From Trichoplax sp. H2 (Eukaryota > Placozoa > Uniplacotomia > Trichoplacea): DNA of 64,000 nucleotides. The stretch spans positions 544,625 through 608,624 of the forward strand of contig NOWV01000030.1 of assembly GCA_003344405.1 (NCBI GenBank). Reading direction: 5' to 3'. Positions 10,994-24,179 of the stretch are shown in pieces. Both the position numbers and the translations under genes were made by a program. The notes beneath the pieces were generated by a model that worked only from the letters and a program-made list of their open reading frames with translations, was not told where the DNA came from and searched no databases. The number at the start of each line of letters is the position of its first letter. Position 1 is the stretch's first letter.

Positions 10994-12565
10994 TTATCAT
11001 TTTGCAAAATTGCGATAAAAATATCATACACGAACTTTGATTCGTTATAGAACTTTAAGATATTGCGTAAATTGGTTTTCTTGCAAAACAGATTACTATA
11101 CACCTTCATTTAAAATTATTCAACTTATATTTAAATCTACGATTTAAGCAGTTAGTTACAGGCTTACTTTTAGCTCAATCCCACCTTGAAAGTTAAGTCG
11201 TAATGTGTATCAGAGCTAAAAATTACTATTGCACGATTTATCAATAACTACCATAGCACCTCTAATTAAACTATCGCGGTAGTTCTACTCTGTACTAAAT
11301 TACTTTTCACAATCTATTAATATCTCATAACCCTAAAGTAAGTACTGTACTACTGTAAAGTGGTAACAATGCGTACCACAGTGGCGTAATCTACTAAATA
11401 ATACTTGCACAATCTTATAATGTAATATGCAATTTGAAATACTTTCCCGCCATCCTACGACTATAACGGCATTGCTATTTCAGCGGCTACACTACAAGTT
11501 GTCCTTGTTTTGAAATTTAATTTTGTTTAAATGTCAGTGAAATCTATCAATATACGTCTAGAGTTCGTTGATTAATTTGACTTTGTTAGATCAAAATGCT
11601 ACGTTAGATTATCTTGTGTTTTTTTATAACATGATGATATTAAGCTATATCAACAGTTTTAATAAATTAGTTGGCGCTCTAGATGTTGGGCTGATATAAA
11701 AATGTTAATCCTAAAGAGGTTTAGATGATGCATAATAGAGATGATTCCAAAATGTTGAATATTTTATGCCAAAATTGACTTTCAAATCGACAGTGTATAA
11801 GAGTAATCTTTATGATGTTCATATTAATTATGAGTGGACTAATGACGATTTTCAGGTCATATTTGTCTTGAAACAGAACTTTCGATATCGCGAAAGAAAT
11901 TTTCTGTGGCAATATTAGCCTGCACAGTTGTTGTAGTAAATCGACTCATGAATACCAAAGTATTATTCCAATATTACTCAATTAAATATTGATTAATCTT
12001 AGTCTTTGCCTGCCCAGCAAACATTCACTTGAAATAATAGCAAATAACATTTTATGTCAGTCGTATTTTACTGCATAATGCTGCTGTAGTATACCAGTAA
12101 ATTAGTCTAAGATTACGATTGCTAGAATGCAATACTTAATTGGCAAAATATGATCGCGTTGAGGAAAAATTATTCTGTGACTGATTGTAAAAAACGATGA
12201 AATTTACTGTTATAATTTACTTGATAATCTGATAGTAGCTAACTAGTTCTTGGTAGTGGTAAGTTGAATCGAATATTCGTAATAAAGGCAAAGTTTACTA
12301 GAGAGTTTAGTTCTTGCTACAATATTTTTGAGAAGATATTTCATTATAGCTGCTCATAACAGGTTGATATGTGCGTATATTAATATAGGATATTCTCGCG
12401 TACGAGTACTTATTATAAGGGTTTGTTGATTCGAGAAAAGTTGAGTTACCAGCCCTTTAGATTAGCACATATGCAATAAAGGTTATATTATTCAAAGGCT
12501 TGTAAATGATTGATTGTAGTAAAGCTAAGAAGCGTAACTATCATTTTATGGCATAATTGTATACC
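10994..12565. other. Spacer between LTR 3 and pseudogene C, nothing recognised
   Basis: AT-rich, stops in all frames, no EGF or other domain remnant noticed on either strand. If pseudogene C once continued to a C-terminal part like that of gene B, no trace of it can be seen here. Confidence 0.45.
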
Positions 12566-15500
12566 AATTTCGCAGTGCGTTTCAGACCAATCACTAGGGC
12601 AGTTGCAGCGATATCCATTTTTTTCATTTGAACAGTTAGCATTTATATGTTGACATGGATTTGACTGGCATTCATGCGAATTTTGATATATAGAAAGCAA
12701 AATGGTATAATACTTAATTGTTTGTGGGATGATGAAAGATTATATCATGACCAGAGCAAGAACTACGCTTAAATACGTATTAATTAATATTTACCTTCAG
12801 TACAATTTTTATCCTATGTAGACAGATAAGCTGCTGCAGTTATATGAAAACGGACTAGTCCATAGGTACAATGCTCCATTTTGGCACGAAGAATATTTTC
12901 AGCATGGATTTAAGTCTAATCGATTTAATCAATTATTAGGTTAATTTTTATAAATAAGATAGGCATAATGAAATAATATAGATATGCTATATAAATGACT
13001 TATACTAGTAAAAGATTTTTTAAATAAAAAAGCTATAGAATGATGCTCAATCCAAAGCAGTAGTAAAAACCATATTTCAAGTATTATGATTTACTTATAC
13101 ATGCCAATTTCGCTGTGTATTCCAGACCAGTTAGGAGGGCGTTTACAACGATATCCATATATTTCATCAATACAACTAGCTTTCATATGGCGACGCGGAT
13201 TCGAATAATATTCATTCATATCTGTATGAAATTTTATGCATTTCAAGTTCACTTCTGTTTACTAAAATCTATACTATCATTGACTCGCCACTAATTATAA
13301 TTCTTAAATAACCCATAAGTGATGTTCTGTTATTGATTATTATTAATCTATGGAAATATTAGTTTATTTTAAGAATTTATTAGTATTGCCCATTACATAA
13401 ATTTATTAGTTATGTTTTCCTAGCTAAGTATTTTCCAGTATATCCTTCTAGACAAGGACAGCTGCAACTGTTGTGTAAATAGTTGTAGCTACCATTATTC
13501 GTGCAAGAATGGGAAAGAAATTCATCAATTTCTTTTAAAAGTATAACTATATTTTTAGCTGAAATAATTTACACAGCTTGATAAGAATCTGAAACTTTTA
13601 AGTCCTTTTGATAAGTTACTGAATGAAGTACGAGTTCTATAAGTTGATGGCATTCTTAAAGTTATTTGTAGTATTTTTTCGATTGACATTGATCTGCTAA
13701 TAATTCTAGCACATAGATGAGGCATACCTTCGGTACAATTTTTTCGTATATATCCAGCAAAGCAGTTGCAGTAGTATGATAATGGGCCAGTCCATGAGCG
13801 TGATGCTTCTATTTTACAAGGGAAGGGCTTTCGGCATGGATTAATGTCTTATCGAATAAATGGATTATGATATAATTTTTGTTTATTATATAAAGGTAAT
13901 GTAAAATGTTACTTTTATGTTATAATATAAGATTTGCTCAAAAAAAGATTAAATTAGGCAAAAATGAAAAATACTATCCTATCTGAAGTACTTTTAAAAG
14001 TGATAATTAAAGTGTTGAGATTATGTATTAACCGATTTCGTAATGTGTTCCAGACCAGTCCGGAGGGCAGCTACAGCGATATCCATTTATTTCGTCGGTA
14101 CAGGTATCATTTACATGTTGAAAGGGATTGGATTGACATTTATTTATATCGAAGAGAAATTACATATGTGATTTGTTACTGTTGAACTCTTAAATTGCAA
14201 ACAGATAAATATTTTTCGGAAATAAAGACATACAGCTATTTTATCTACTATACTATAGCATAATTTAACCAACAGAATTTCCTATCTATCAGTTGTAATT
14301 TATATGTTATCATCCGTTGTCTAACCTATTAGGCAACTTGTTCCAGTATAACCTGCTCAACAGGAGCAGTTATGTAACTGTTGAGTAATTCGTAACAGCT
14401 TTCATTATTCACGCACGGCTAGGGAAGACATTCGTTGATTTCTAAATTGAATAAATTATCAGCCCAATTGCAAGTTACGAGTGTATTATAGCATAATTGT
14501 AAATTATAAAATTATGACCTAACAGGGTTATGAGTTAAATATCTTCAAAATAATTTTTGAATTTACCAAGTCATTTTGTTCATTTCTACGTAATAATATG
14601 TGTTTATTGTCATTGCAGTATACTAAGATGCCGTGGTGTGAGTATATTCGTGCTATTATACGCTAATATACTTTAATTTTCAGATAATGCATACCTTTGG
14701 TACAATTTTTTCCTGTATATCCACTTGAGCAATTGCAATTATATGACATTGGTCCAGTCCACAGGCATGCTCCGTTTTGCCAAGGTGCATGAGTTCGGCA
14801 AAGATTCAAGTCTTATAATTTGAATTCGAATGAATTTAATTTAATTACGAGGTCAAATAAGCAAAGGCTATTAACGATTAGAATGCTTAGAATAGTTGAT
14901 ATAATTTGTTTTCGTCGTCACTATAAGCATAGTATGTTAGCTATATTATTAAATGATGTAAAACCATTAAATAGTGTTTTAAAAAGCTGGGGAAGAAATT
15001 AAGACCAATTTTTCATACCAATATCGCAATGAGTTCCTGTCCAGTCAGAGGGGTAGTTAGATTGATATCCATTTACCTGATCAATGCAGGTGGCTTTTTT
15101 ATTCTGACATGGACTGGAGTAGCTCATTAATATTTGCGCATTAAATGTTTTTAAAATGCATTAATCTCTTTCACAATGTTACCGGAAAATAAATTTATTT
15201 TCTTTCAATTCCCGTTCTATGGTATTGATTATTACAGAATATTTGTAAAAATTTTTTAATTACCAGTACTGAACAGATACTGCAGTATATTAAAATTTAA
15301 GATAACTTTAAGTAATTAAGGCTGATGATTTAATTTAATTTAGTTTAATTTGCTGGTTTGGCAATTCGTTCCGTTATAGCCTGTTAAATATAAGCATTTG
15401 TAGCTGAGATGGAGATCAAGGCAGGTTCCATTAATAGCTCAAAGCTTGGGCAAACAGTCATCGATTTCTAAGGTTTGAAATCAGAAGGCATTATTTGTTG

Positions 15501-18500
15501 GTAAATGCCTGATATGCCTTTGGGTTGCGTTGCGTAGAACGAATTTTCATTCGAAGATCGAATTGCAGACTTTATATTTTAGTTTTACCTTTTGTGCAGT
15601 TTATTCCTGTGTAGCCGGGTAGACAAGTACAGTTATTGGAATATGGCCCAGTCAAATGACATGTTAATCCGTTTTGGCAAGGCACAATGGTGCGACAAAG
15701 ATTTAAATCTGAGTTGTGAGATATACGTAAATTTCTGTTATGAAAATTTTAAATAGCAATTATAGGAATTATGAGTACGTCTTTTTGCTACCTGCAATGA
15801 CAAGTGGCTTAGATTGATACGTAGCTGATACATTAACTTCTGTGATTTAATTCATTAACTTATAACTTGTGAAACGAGATGCTTCCTTAAATTAACAGTG
15901 GGACTGGATACTTTTTATAAGTGAATTCATTCACAAATAATTTACAATTACTGTATAACTCGACTTTTCTAAAATTTTCTATCGTATACTGTACTAAAAG
16001 TAAAGCTAGGCACAAAATTTGTATTTATGGAGTAAAGGTGCTCATAAAGTATGATATCACAATAATAACATTATATTCTCTCTTCTCTGTTGCAGCTTTA
16101 AATTTTAAGGAGACTATCATATATGAGGTTTAAGGTATTCTATGCTGCATATAATTATAAACCTAATAAGGTCTAGGTTGAATACTGTTCTTGTGGTGCA
16201 AGGAAAAGCTATTGCTTACCGATTTCACAATATGTTCTTGTCCATTCTGATGAACAATCGCAGCGGTATCCATTCACTTGATTTACACATGTTGCGCTCA
16301 AATTGTGACCCGGATTTCAGTTACACTCATTGACGTCTATTAAAAATTTGATATTCATATTTAGCTACATAACTATAGATAAACCTACTTTGAAGAAGGC
16401 TGCTTCCTCTGATCTAAAGTGAATTGATATTGAAATAATCCTTTTTAACTGTAATTGTATTTTTTATAAGATTGCAAAGCTTTTTTCTACCAAAGAGTTA
16501 TGTTAATTAGAACTAGTTAAAAAAGTTTTCTAATTATTAGATCAATTGCGCTTACATTACATTTTTTCCTCAAATAAAATGCAGAGAAATCTCAAGCACT
16601 AACTGCACCAATATTTAAAGATGTAACAATTCAGTATTCTGTTTACAATACCTTCTGGTGCAATTATTTCCTGTATAGCCAGCACTACAGCTAAAATTAT
16701 ACGTAAAATGGCCCGTCGATGTGCAATTAGCACTATATTGGCAGGGAGAACCGGTACGGCAAACATTTATATCTGGCAATGTTGTGATAACATTAAAATA
16801 GCTAAGATGTATAATTTCATTTAGCCCGATGCTGCCATTTTGTCGAGAGTAGTTACACAGTTAAGATGAAAAATCTTTATCAGACTTATACTAATAAACT
16901 AATAAAGATCCGATATTATACATATTTAAATGCAATAGTAATTACACTTAGATCTTACGCTTCACATTTGTAAAGAAAATTGAATCGCTACAGTATTTCA
17001 GTTACTATTTCTATACCTTGTGTACAATCAGTCCCAGTGAAACAATTAATGCAGTTGCAAGTGTAATTAAAAGGACTTGTTGATGTATAGTTGAGGCCAT
17101 TTTGACAAGGGAATTGGGTCCGAAAAAGGTTTGCATCTGGTATAATTATTATAATAAATTGGTAAAAGTATATACGTGATATACACTAGTATATGACCGC
17201 ATATATCGTAATATATTTCATCTTTCACAAAGGCCAACACTTACAGTGAGCAAGGCTTCTATTAACTGTGGTTTACAGCATTAATTTAATTATAATCTAA
17301 TAAGTATTGAAATGATGACTCTTTTTCTGTTTATATCTTTGACTTTAATAAATATAATAATCTCCGAAGGTTTACGTTAATGTTATTAGATATAGTATTT
17401 CAGTGGTCTCTTTGCAATACCTTGTGTACAATTAGTTCCCGCGTAATCTTTAGTACATTTAAATTCATAAGTAAAAGGATCTGTCGATGTACAGTTACCC
17501 CTGTTTTGATATGGAGATTTAATACGGCAAAAATTTGTGTCTAATATTGATAAATAAGAATAAATTAAAGTGAAAATGATCATAAAAAAATTAATTTCAT
17601 CTAATACAGATGTGGCCGAGACTGATTTATTACTATTACTTTGCTTAGCACAAGAACGGTAAATGGACCGTTTATAAGTACTTTATTAGTTCAATTTTAA
17701 TTATCGAAACATAAAGTAATAATCTTGATATATTACTTATTTCGTAATGAGTCCCGCTCTATTCACTGGGACAACTACAATTGTAGTCATTTAATTGATC
17801 GATGCAAACAGCATTGGGATGTTGGCATGGATTTGATTCACATTAATTAATACCTACAAACGGAATAAGTAAATAATATTAAAAGCAGAAGAATGTGAAA
17901 TTTCAAATGACTCTACGTTTCATGTTTATCGCTCAGTTGTGTTACATCATGAAGCCATATCAGTAAAAAGCTTGATATAATGAACGTTTGTAGATACAGT
18001 CATGTTCAGCTGATATTATAATAGCTCAAAATAGTATACTTCCTCCCATTCTGTAAAGGTGCAAGGCTTATTGCTGATAGTAATATACTATTAAAAGTTC
18101 ATTCTTTCTATCGTATGATTATCCTGGATATCTATAAATATTTGCTAAGATAGTCTAGTTTATTACAATGTATGGTAATAAAAATAATTTACAAGCATAT
18201 TTAGGCCTCTGATAGCACTTATTTATGATTAGCGATAACATTTTTGAATACATAGTATAAGAATTAGCCCTTAAAGCTCGCAAATTTTCACACGTTAATG
18301 AATAGTTTCTTCCCGAGGCTAATCTTTTTTGAAAGCTGTTACTTGTATAATAATTAGCTATCAGGGATATTGATATCTAGGCATCTATTCGTCAAATTAC
18401 ATCACGGCAGTAGACTGCATATACAAGTTAAATATTATAACACAGTCCAGGTCTATATCTAGTTTTTAAGTAGCGATGATTTAATACACATTGATGAATA

Positions 18501-20082
18501 ACCTTGCGAACAATTTTGACCAGAAAATCCCGCAGTACAGGCACATGAATAAACGCTCACACTAATGTATGAGCATGTACTGCCATCTTGATAAGAAAAA
18601 TAGCGGTAGCAGTTCCAATCTATTAAACAAATCATAATAATATAATTCAGAATAAGTTTCGGAAACAATCTTAAATTAGTGCTGTAGTTAATTTAAGACT
18701 AATTTTCTTAATACATGAATTCAAGAGTCTTAAATGATTGCTAATTTAATTGGGCTATTAAAATGCCAATAATAAATGAATATTGAACCTTAATAACTGC
18801 ACATAATATACCAGTCCACTCTGAAGGGTATTTGCAGGTAAAACTATTAACTCTATCGATGTAACAGGAGTAAATATGTACGCATGAATTCGATGCACAT
18901 TCATCAATATCTATTTATGAAAGAATACGAATTTACAGAATATAATTAGTGTGTTTTTAATAGGACTAATGTTTGTAAGTAAATTTTTATTTCATTACTT
19001 CTAGTTTGTACACTTATCGTTAAGTCTAATGACCTTATCTTAGTAAATGTACTAGCATAACATTTAAGCACAATATTACGTTATACACTCCTATATATGT
19101 ATAATATACTTTTATGGAGGAATTGATTGGATTTGAAATTTATTGCAGCTTATTCGTATAACATGATTACTTTTGTTGCAGTTAATGTTTGCTATGTGGA
19201 ATTGCATAACCAATTAAATTTATCTTCGAAGATCGAACTTAATCCGAAATTTAATATTAATAACTCTATTACTTTGATTGCAAGTCGATCCTGTAAAACC
19301 GCTTTGGTAACTGCAGCCATACGTATTGATACCAGTAAATGAGCAGTTTCCTCCATTTAGACACGAGGTACTCGAACGACATAAATTTCCATCTATTCGA
19401 TATTATTTCACTGACTTAATCATGGTGTACTGGTTTTGATTGTAAAAATTAAATTTAGATTTAGAAATTAGGTTTTTGGCTTACCCACTTCACAATTGGT
19501 ACCAATCTATTCAGAAGGGCAACTGCAAGAATACGAGTCAATATTGTTATGGCAAGTAGCATTTATATGTTGACAGAGATTAGAGGCACATTCGTCAATA
19601 TCTATTCAGAAACCGGAAGAAACTTGAATCAAAATTACGTAACAAATAATAGTTATGTCGGGTATAGTACTGAAAACAGCGGAAGAAATTGTATCTTTAA
19701 TAAATGTTCAAATGGCTTTATTTGACATAAAATTTCTTTAGTAGTTATAAACCTTGTTGGCATTGGGTCCCATTAAAACCATTCTGACAGGTGCAGTTAT
19801 AATTATCAGGGCCGGCACTATTACAAGTAGCTCTATTTTTGTACGGATTGCTTTGACAAGGGGTGCCTGTGTTGGCTATCGAGTTAAAATGTACTAAAAT
19901 TAAGAAATTATATTTTAGATACAAACTAATTGCTAATAATATACGCAGTTCTCTAATCATTATTGGCCACTAGATGAAGTTGGCGAACTCCATCTTTTAG
20001 TCTAACAAGCTATGTTTACAATGAAAGTCAAACAAGAGTTTTCAAGATATAAATGTATTTTATTTCAAATCTATGCTATAAT

Positions 20083-20561
20083 TTAGCCCAGTCCAATTAC
20101 TGGCACATTCTACCGAAACTACTATAGTAAATTGAGACTTATTATCTGCGATCGGTCTTGTTTCATTAATAGTAATTGTCGATGCTGTTCCTGATGTGAT
20201 ATGAAAAAAGGAAGGATGAACTTAAAAAAATTATCTCATAAAATAATTCGCATTTCACTTGACTCATATTTCTTTCGGCATAAGGCGGATTTAAAGACAC
20301 TTTATAAGGATTAGTAATGTCGGTGCTAGTTTGATTTTGATTTCTTGTGAATATTAGCGTTTCAAATACGTCCCAAACAGTCGTCATTAAGTAGCCATAA
20401 TTACATGGTTGATTAATGTTTCCTACGTCTGAACACATGATAAAATAGTAGTTGCATAATGTTGAGGGATCACATTTCCCATTATCCCAATTTCTTTCGT
20501 TACGGTTGTAGTATTCTTTGAAATCGTAACTGATGTAGCCATAGACATCGGCTTGGATACA
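20083..20561 (-). pseudogene. Pseudogene C: broken MNNL-like exons
   Basis: The first part retains [19 protein letters not shown] and PCNYGY, clearly homologous to the MNNL-like exon of A and B. Its acceptor, CAG in A and B, reads ATG here, and the donor after the exon has lost its GT. The second part keeps a TITINETRPIADNKSQF stretch and SVECASNWTG, but its first half (the MDKDYSDG region of A) is missing. Confidence 0.7.
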
Positions 20562-20839
20562 TTAAAGTTCAGTATTGAAGTTTTCAATCTTAGTTTCATT
20601 ATTTTCTTCATAAATTATTGCAATGTTATTAAATATCACACGTGTAATGAAGGTTTTGTAGATGAAATTTTATAGCGCTGGTATCCAATAATTAATACTT
20701 GGAACTTGATCATTTCGAGCTATTTCCTCAAATTAACAAGTATATGAGCTATTTCTTAAATTAATAGACATTGAATATCTGTAATCGGTTATCAAACTAC
20801 TGTACGGTGTGGAAACTAATGAACTATTTTGCAATAGAG

Positions 20840-22450
20840 TAGAGGATTTGACAATGGCTATTATCGATCGTTGAAATAAATATTTTGTGCGTCATGTCGA
20901 AAATAACTGTATTAAAATTGTTTGTAACCGATCCAATTAACAATGAAAATCAAGCTTTTCTCTAGCTTGATAAGGCTAGAATAGGTAAAAAATAAATCTC
21001 TATAGTTACGATCCATATTTGATATAAGATACAGTAAACAAATATCGAAAATTATTTGCTAGGATTCAAGGTCGATTTCATCGTTTTTTCCTAACTCATG
21101 CATATTACCTTCAAAGTTTAAGATTTCTACTCTTTTAATAGGAAACCTATCAAAATCTCAATTGCTAGAAGTGTATTGCAGTTTACTTTCATACTACCTG
21201 CAATTAAGATTACTATTTTGATTAATTTATTCTCTTGTAATTTCTAAAATTATGACGGACACTCAATCTTCCGGAGCATTATAATTTCCTGATTGTTAAA
21301 GATAGAAGAAGTGTCTTGAAATATTGATTTATCTATATTTTTTTCTTTACTGCCACTTCTGGAATAGATTACCCGCCCGTATTATAATTAGCCACTTCAT
21401 GCACAAGAAAACTGTAATAATAGGACTAATAGAGATACCACTTCACTAAAATATCAGAGTTTTAGGGATATAAAACCAGAATACAGGATTCATAGGTTTG
21501 AGTAATATACTTTTGTACCTTCAGTTGGAATGTCCATAATATAATCAAAGTCCGTAACAGCAATTGAAATCCTATTTGTCTCATTTATCCGATCTATTTG
21601 TAATTGGCTTAAAGGCTAAAAGTTGGTACTCAAATTATACTTTTTCACGTGAGAAAGTGACACTAATGTTACACAATACGTATCGAAATGTCAATGATTT
21701 ACACTAACATCAGCAGATTTAATGAACTCAGATATACTAGTTACAAAACAATGAAATGGATTTAATAGCTTCATGGATTTTACACTAAAGTTGCTACCTT
21801 AAAATTACTTTCCGAATGCTATATTAGGGTATCAAAAGCTTTACCTAATTATCACAATGCATACAACCCAGTAAATAATATTACTTCATATTTACATGCT
21901 TACTGCATACTGTATTCTACCATAGATTTGTCTAAGAATTCCTACTGCATAATATTAGCAGCAGCTTTTAATCACGATACCGCTTGCTAAATTAATTGAA
22001 AATACCTAATTCTTTATTTTCTTTATTAATTAATTGTATATGCCTTTGTCTTTCTTTATCTACTAATTATATATAGAATAATTGCTAATGATTATTTATA
22101 AAATTGGAGAATGCTAGCTTAAATAAAAACTGTTATAATGTTCGCACTATGGATATTGGTAAGAGACGGAGACCATGTACAACGCCAAAACCCTTCATTT
22201 TTATAGTTCATTTGGAATTTAAATTGAATAATCTCTTAAATGGCGAAGTAATGCTTTTAGATACTCCTTGAAAAGACTAAATTTGATTTTATATATTTAA
22301 GTTTTCTACACAAATAAGGTTTAATACTTTATGATATATTTAGAGCTGATAATTTCGGGCTGGCTACCCGTAAATGATATAGGCATACATTGCAACCATT
22401 AGTCAAATATCGTAATGTCAGAATTACAACCTTATCAATGGAATGAAGCA
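20840..22450. repeat. 5' flank block shared with gene B (copy at pseudogene C)
   Basis: Matches 44,205-45,900 over about 1.6 kb, with shared strings such as CTCAATCTTCCGGAGCAT and GGGCTGGCTACCCG. By eye it is much more diverged than the A/B block. It contains the C-type signal exon and its flanks on both sides, so it probably represents the ancestral promoter, first exon and part of intron 1. Confidence 0.75.
21519..21584 (-). pseudogene. Pseudogene C first exon: surviving signal-peptide exon
   Basis: 22 codons, MRQIGFQLLL to TFQLK, followed by a GTAC donor in phase 0, as expected before an MNNL-like exon. The frame is open and the donor intact, but the downstream acceptor at the MNNL remnant is lost. 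The matching exon upstream of gene B is 44897-44962, the same 22 codons long. Confidence 0.65.
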
Positions 22451-22769
22451 AAATTAGAATTATAGATTGTACTTGACTTATTTTAGATCTAGCCTACTGC
22501 ACAATTCTAAACGATGAGATTAACAGAGTTGTTAGATTTAATAAAATCTTAGTATTTTATTTTTTCGGTGACGTATAATTTATAGAATGAATAGATGACA
22601 ACCTTATACTGTGTTAGATTTCGTCATGTTATAAAGTCATTAATGCCAGATTTCGTAAATTTCCATTTATATATACTGTAAATGGTAATAATCGACTTTT
22701 CGATATCACTTAAAATTAAAGGAAGAAAGATATTTTATAATTTATGATCTATTTACAGCATTCCATATA

Positions 22770-23190
22770 TCACTGCACTATTTCGACATGAGGCTGGTGT
22801 TTGTTGTTTGTGGCATTGCAATAGATGCCTGTATTACTGGCCAAATAGTTGCTGTTGTTGCTATTGACCAAGTCATATTTTGACTCCTGATTATATAGAC
22901 CGCATAAACATTCATTGGTGTTTCTTTCACCCTTTCATCTGAATTACGACAATATTGTTACATTTGTAATAGTCAATTATTTTTAAATCATCGACATGGA
23001 ACTGGAAAGCATTTATCAACACTCTTTATAATATAATGGAAACTTGTATAGCCTGCCAGCTTGGCATATAGAAATATACCGTAACATATTGACCGTATCT
23101 TTGAATGCACTACCGTTTTTGCAAAGCAAATTATTGCATTTGTTGATACCTGTTCACATTGATGTCAGGTATAACTAGATATGCATGAAT
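22770..23190 (-). pseudogene. Two decayed EGF exons between genes B and C
   Basis: On the minus strand, one remnant near 23190-23000 reads INKCNNLLCKNGS then a degraded tail with stops. A second near 22915-22770 reads TNECLCGLYNQESKYDLV with a partly preserved end. The spacing of cysteines and the I/T-N-x-C openings fit EGF domains. They lie downstream of gene B's stop and upstream of C's first exon, so they are leftovers of another copy. Confidence 0.5.
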
Positions 23191-23239
23191 AATTATATTT
23201 ATCAATTTTTTATTGCAAAAACTTATAAATATTATCTAG

Positions 23240-23784
23240 TGTCACAATTTCACTTCTGCGACAAGGTAACGTACAGTAAAAGTCTATGAGTAGCTACTGA
23301 CTTAAACGCCCTTTTACTTAACGTTAAACACACTCAGCAAAAGACTGTAAAGATGAAACTAAATTAGCAAAGATACATCTACAACTTTTTACCAACACTG
23401 AACTCTTTCCCATTTATATAGGAACCGTCTAATTTCTAAACAACAACAGTATTATTGTTATATCTTACTAGGAGAAACATCTCGAACTGAGATGTTCCTT
23501 ACATAGCTTTCCTATCAGTAAATATTTTGAATCTCTTACTTATACTTAATCTTAATCTAAGCTCGTAGGTTGTCTAATTCAACTATCATCAACTAGAACT
23601 TGAATCATCTTAGTACTATCTGTCACACAATAACAATCAATATCAAGTATGTAATGAACTATTACAAACAACATCCACGTTAAGGCATTACTTATCTTAC
23701 CTAGTACTACAAATATGGATATTCTCCATACTAGCTACTACTGTACTTAGTAAACTATCCTAATGACAAGGCAACACCGTAACA
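23240..23784 (-). mobile_element. Solo LTR, family 1, copy 2
   Basis: 545 bp, reading TGTCACAATT to CCGTAACA on the plus strand, with the exact 5-bp duplication TCTAG at 23235-23239 and 23785-23789. The orientation is set by comparison with copy 1, whose TATA-like box reads in the opposite direction. It sits about 230 bp beyond the polyadenylation signal of gene B. Confidence 0.88.
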
Positions 23785-24013
23785 TCTAGATTCCACTTCA
23801 GCAGTCAGTTTTAATGTCACAGAGATGCACTATTAGTAAAATTATTGATATAAAGATTACCTTGAATACAGCATAAAACTTATGACAAACGTTTTATTTT
23901 TAAGCTTATAAATTACTCTTAAGACAATTAGGGTCACTTTTACACTGCTACTACATACTATGCCGCGAAGATACCATACGGAACTAAAATCATTCATAAA
24001 ATTGAATTGATAT

Positions 24014-24019
24014 TTTATT
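24014..24019 (-). terminator. Candidate polyadenylation signal of gene B
   Basis: AATAAA on the minus strand about 160 bp downstream of the stop codon at 24180. It is the first canonical hexamer noticed after the stop. Confidence 0.45.
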
Positions 24020-24179
24020 TACGAACTTACTGGAACGCAACTATTATGCGTTTGAATTAGCTATCTGCGATTAACCGCATTTACGGTAGCGAGATATACG
24101 GTGCATGTAAAATTGAAGAACAGGAATATGCAGTAGTAAAATATGTCGCTAAGGTCTATCAAAATTGATATTTCGATTC

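Larger units (their letters stand above)
12566..21584 (-). pseudogene. Pseudogene C: decayed MNNL-like multi-EGF gene
   Basis: Same layout as A and B: signal exon 21519-21584, MNNL remnants near 20263-20561 and 20083-20200, then about 21 EGF remnants with high ends near 19870, 19605, 19396, 18916, 18621, 17856, 17541, 17139, 16775, 16337, 15715, 15466, 15128, 14815, 14445, 14158, 13850, 13535, 13219, 12914 and 12678. Several are still open (15596-15715, 16654-16775), but others have stops: 12794-12914 has at least three, and 19487-19605 and 17746-17856 have the conserved W of the beta type changed to a stop. The remnant near 15016-15128 is frameshifted. Many cysteines are replaced by Y, R, S or W, and several acceptors or donors are gone. 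It cannot encode an intact protein. The alternating alpha, beta, gamma exon order is still readable. Confidence 0.8.
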
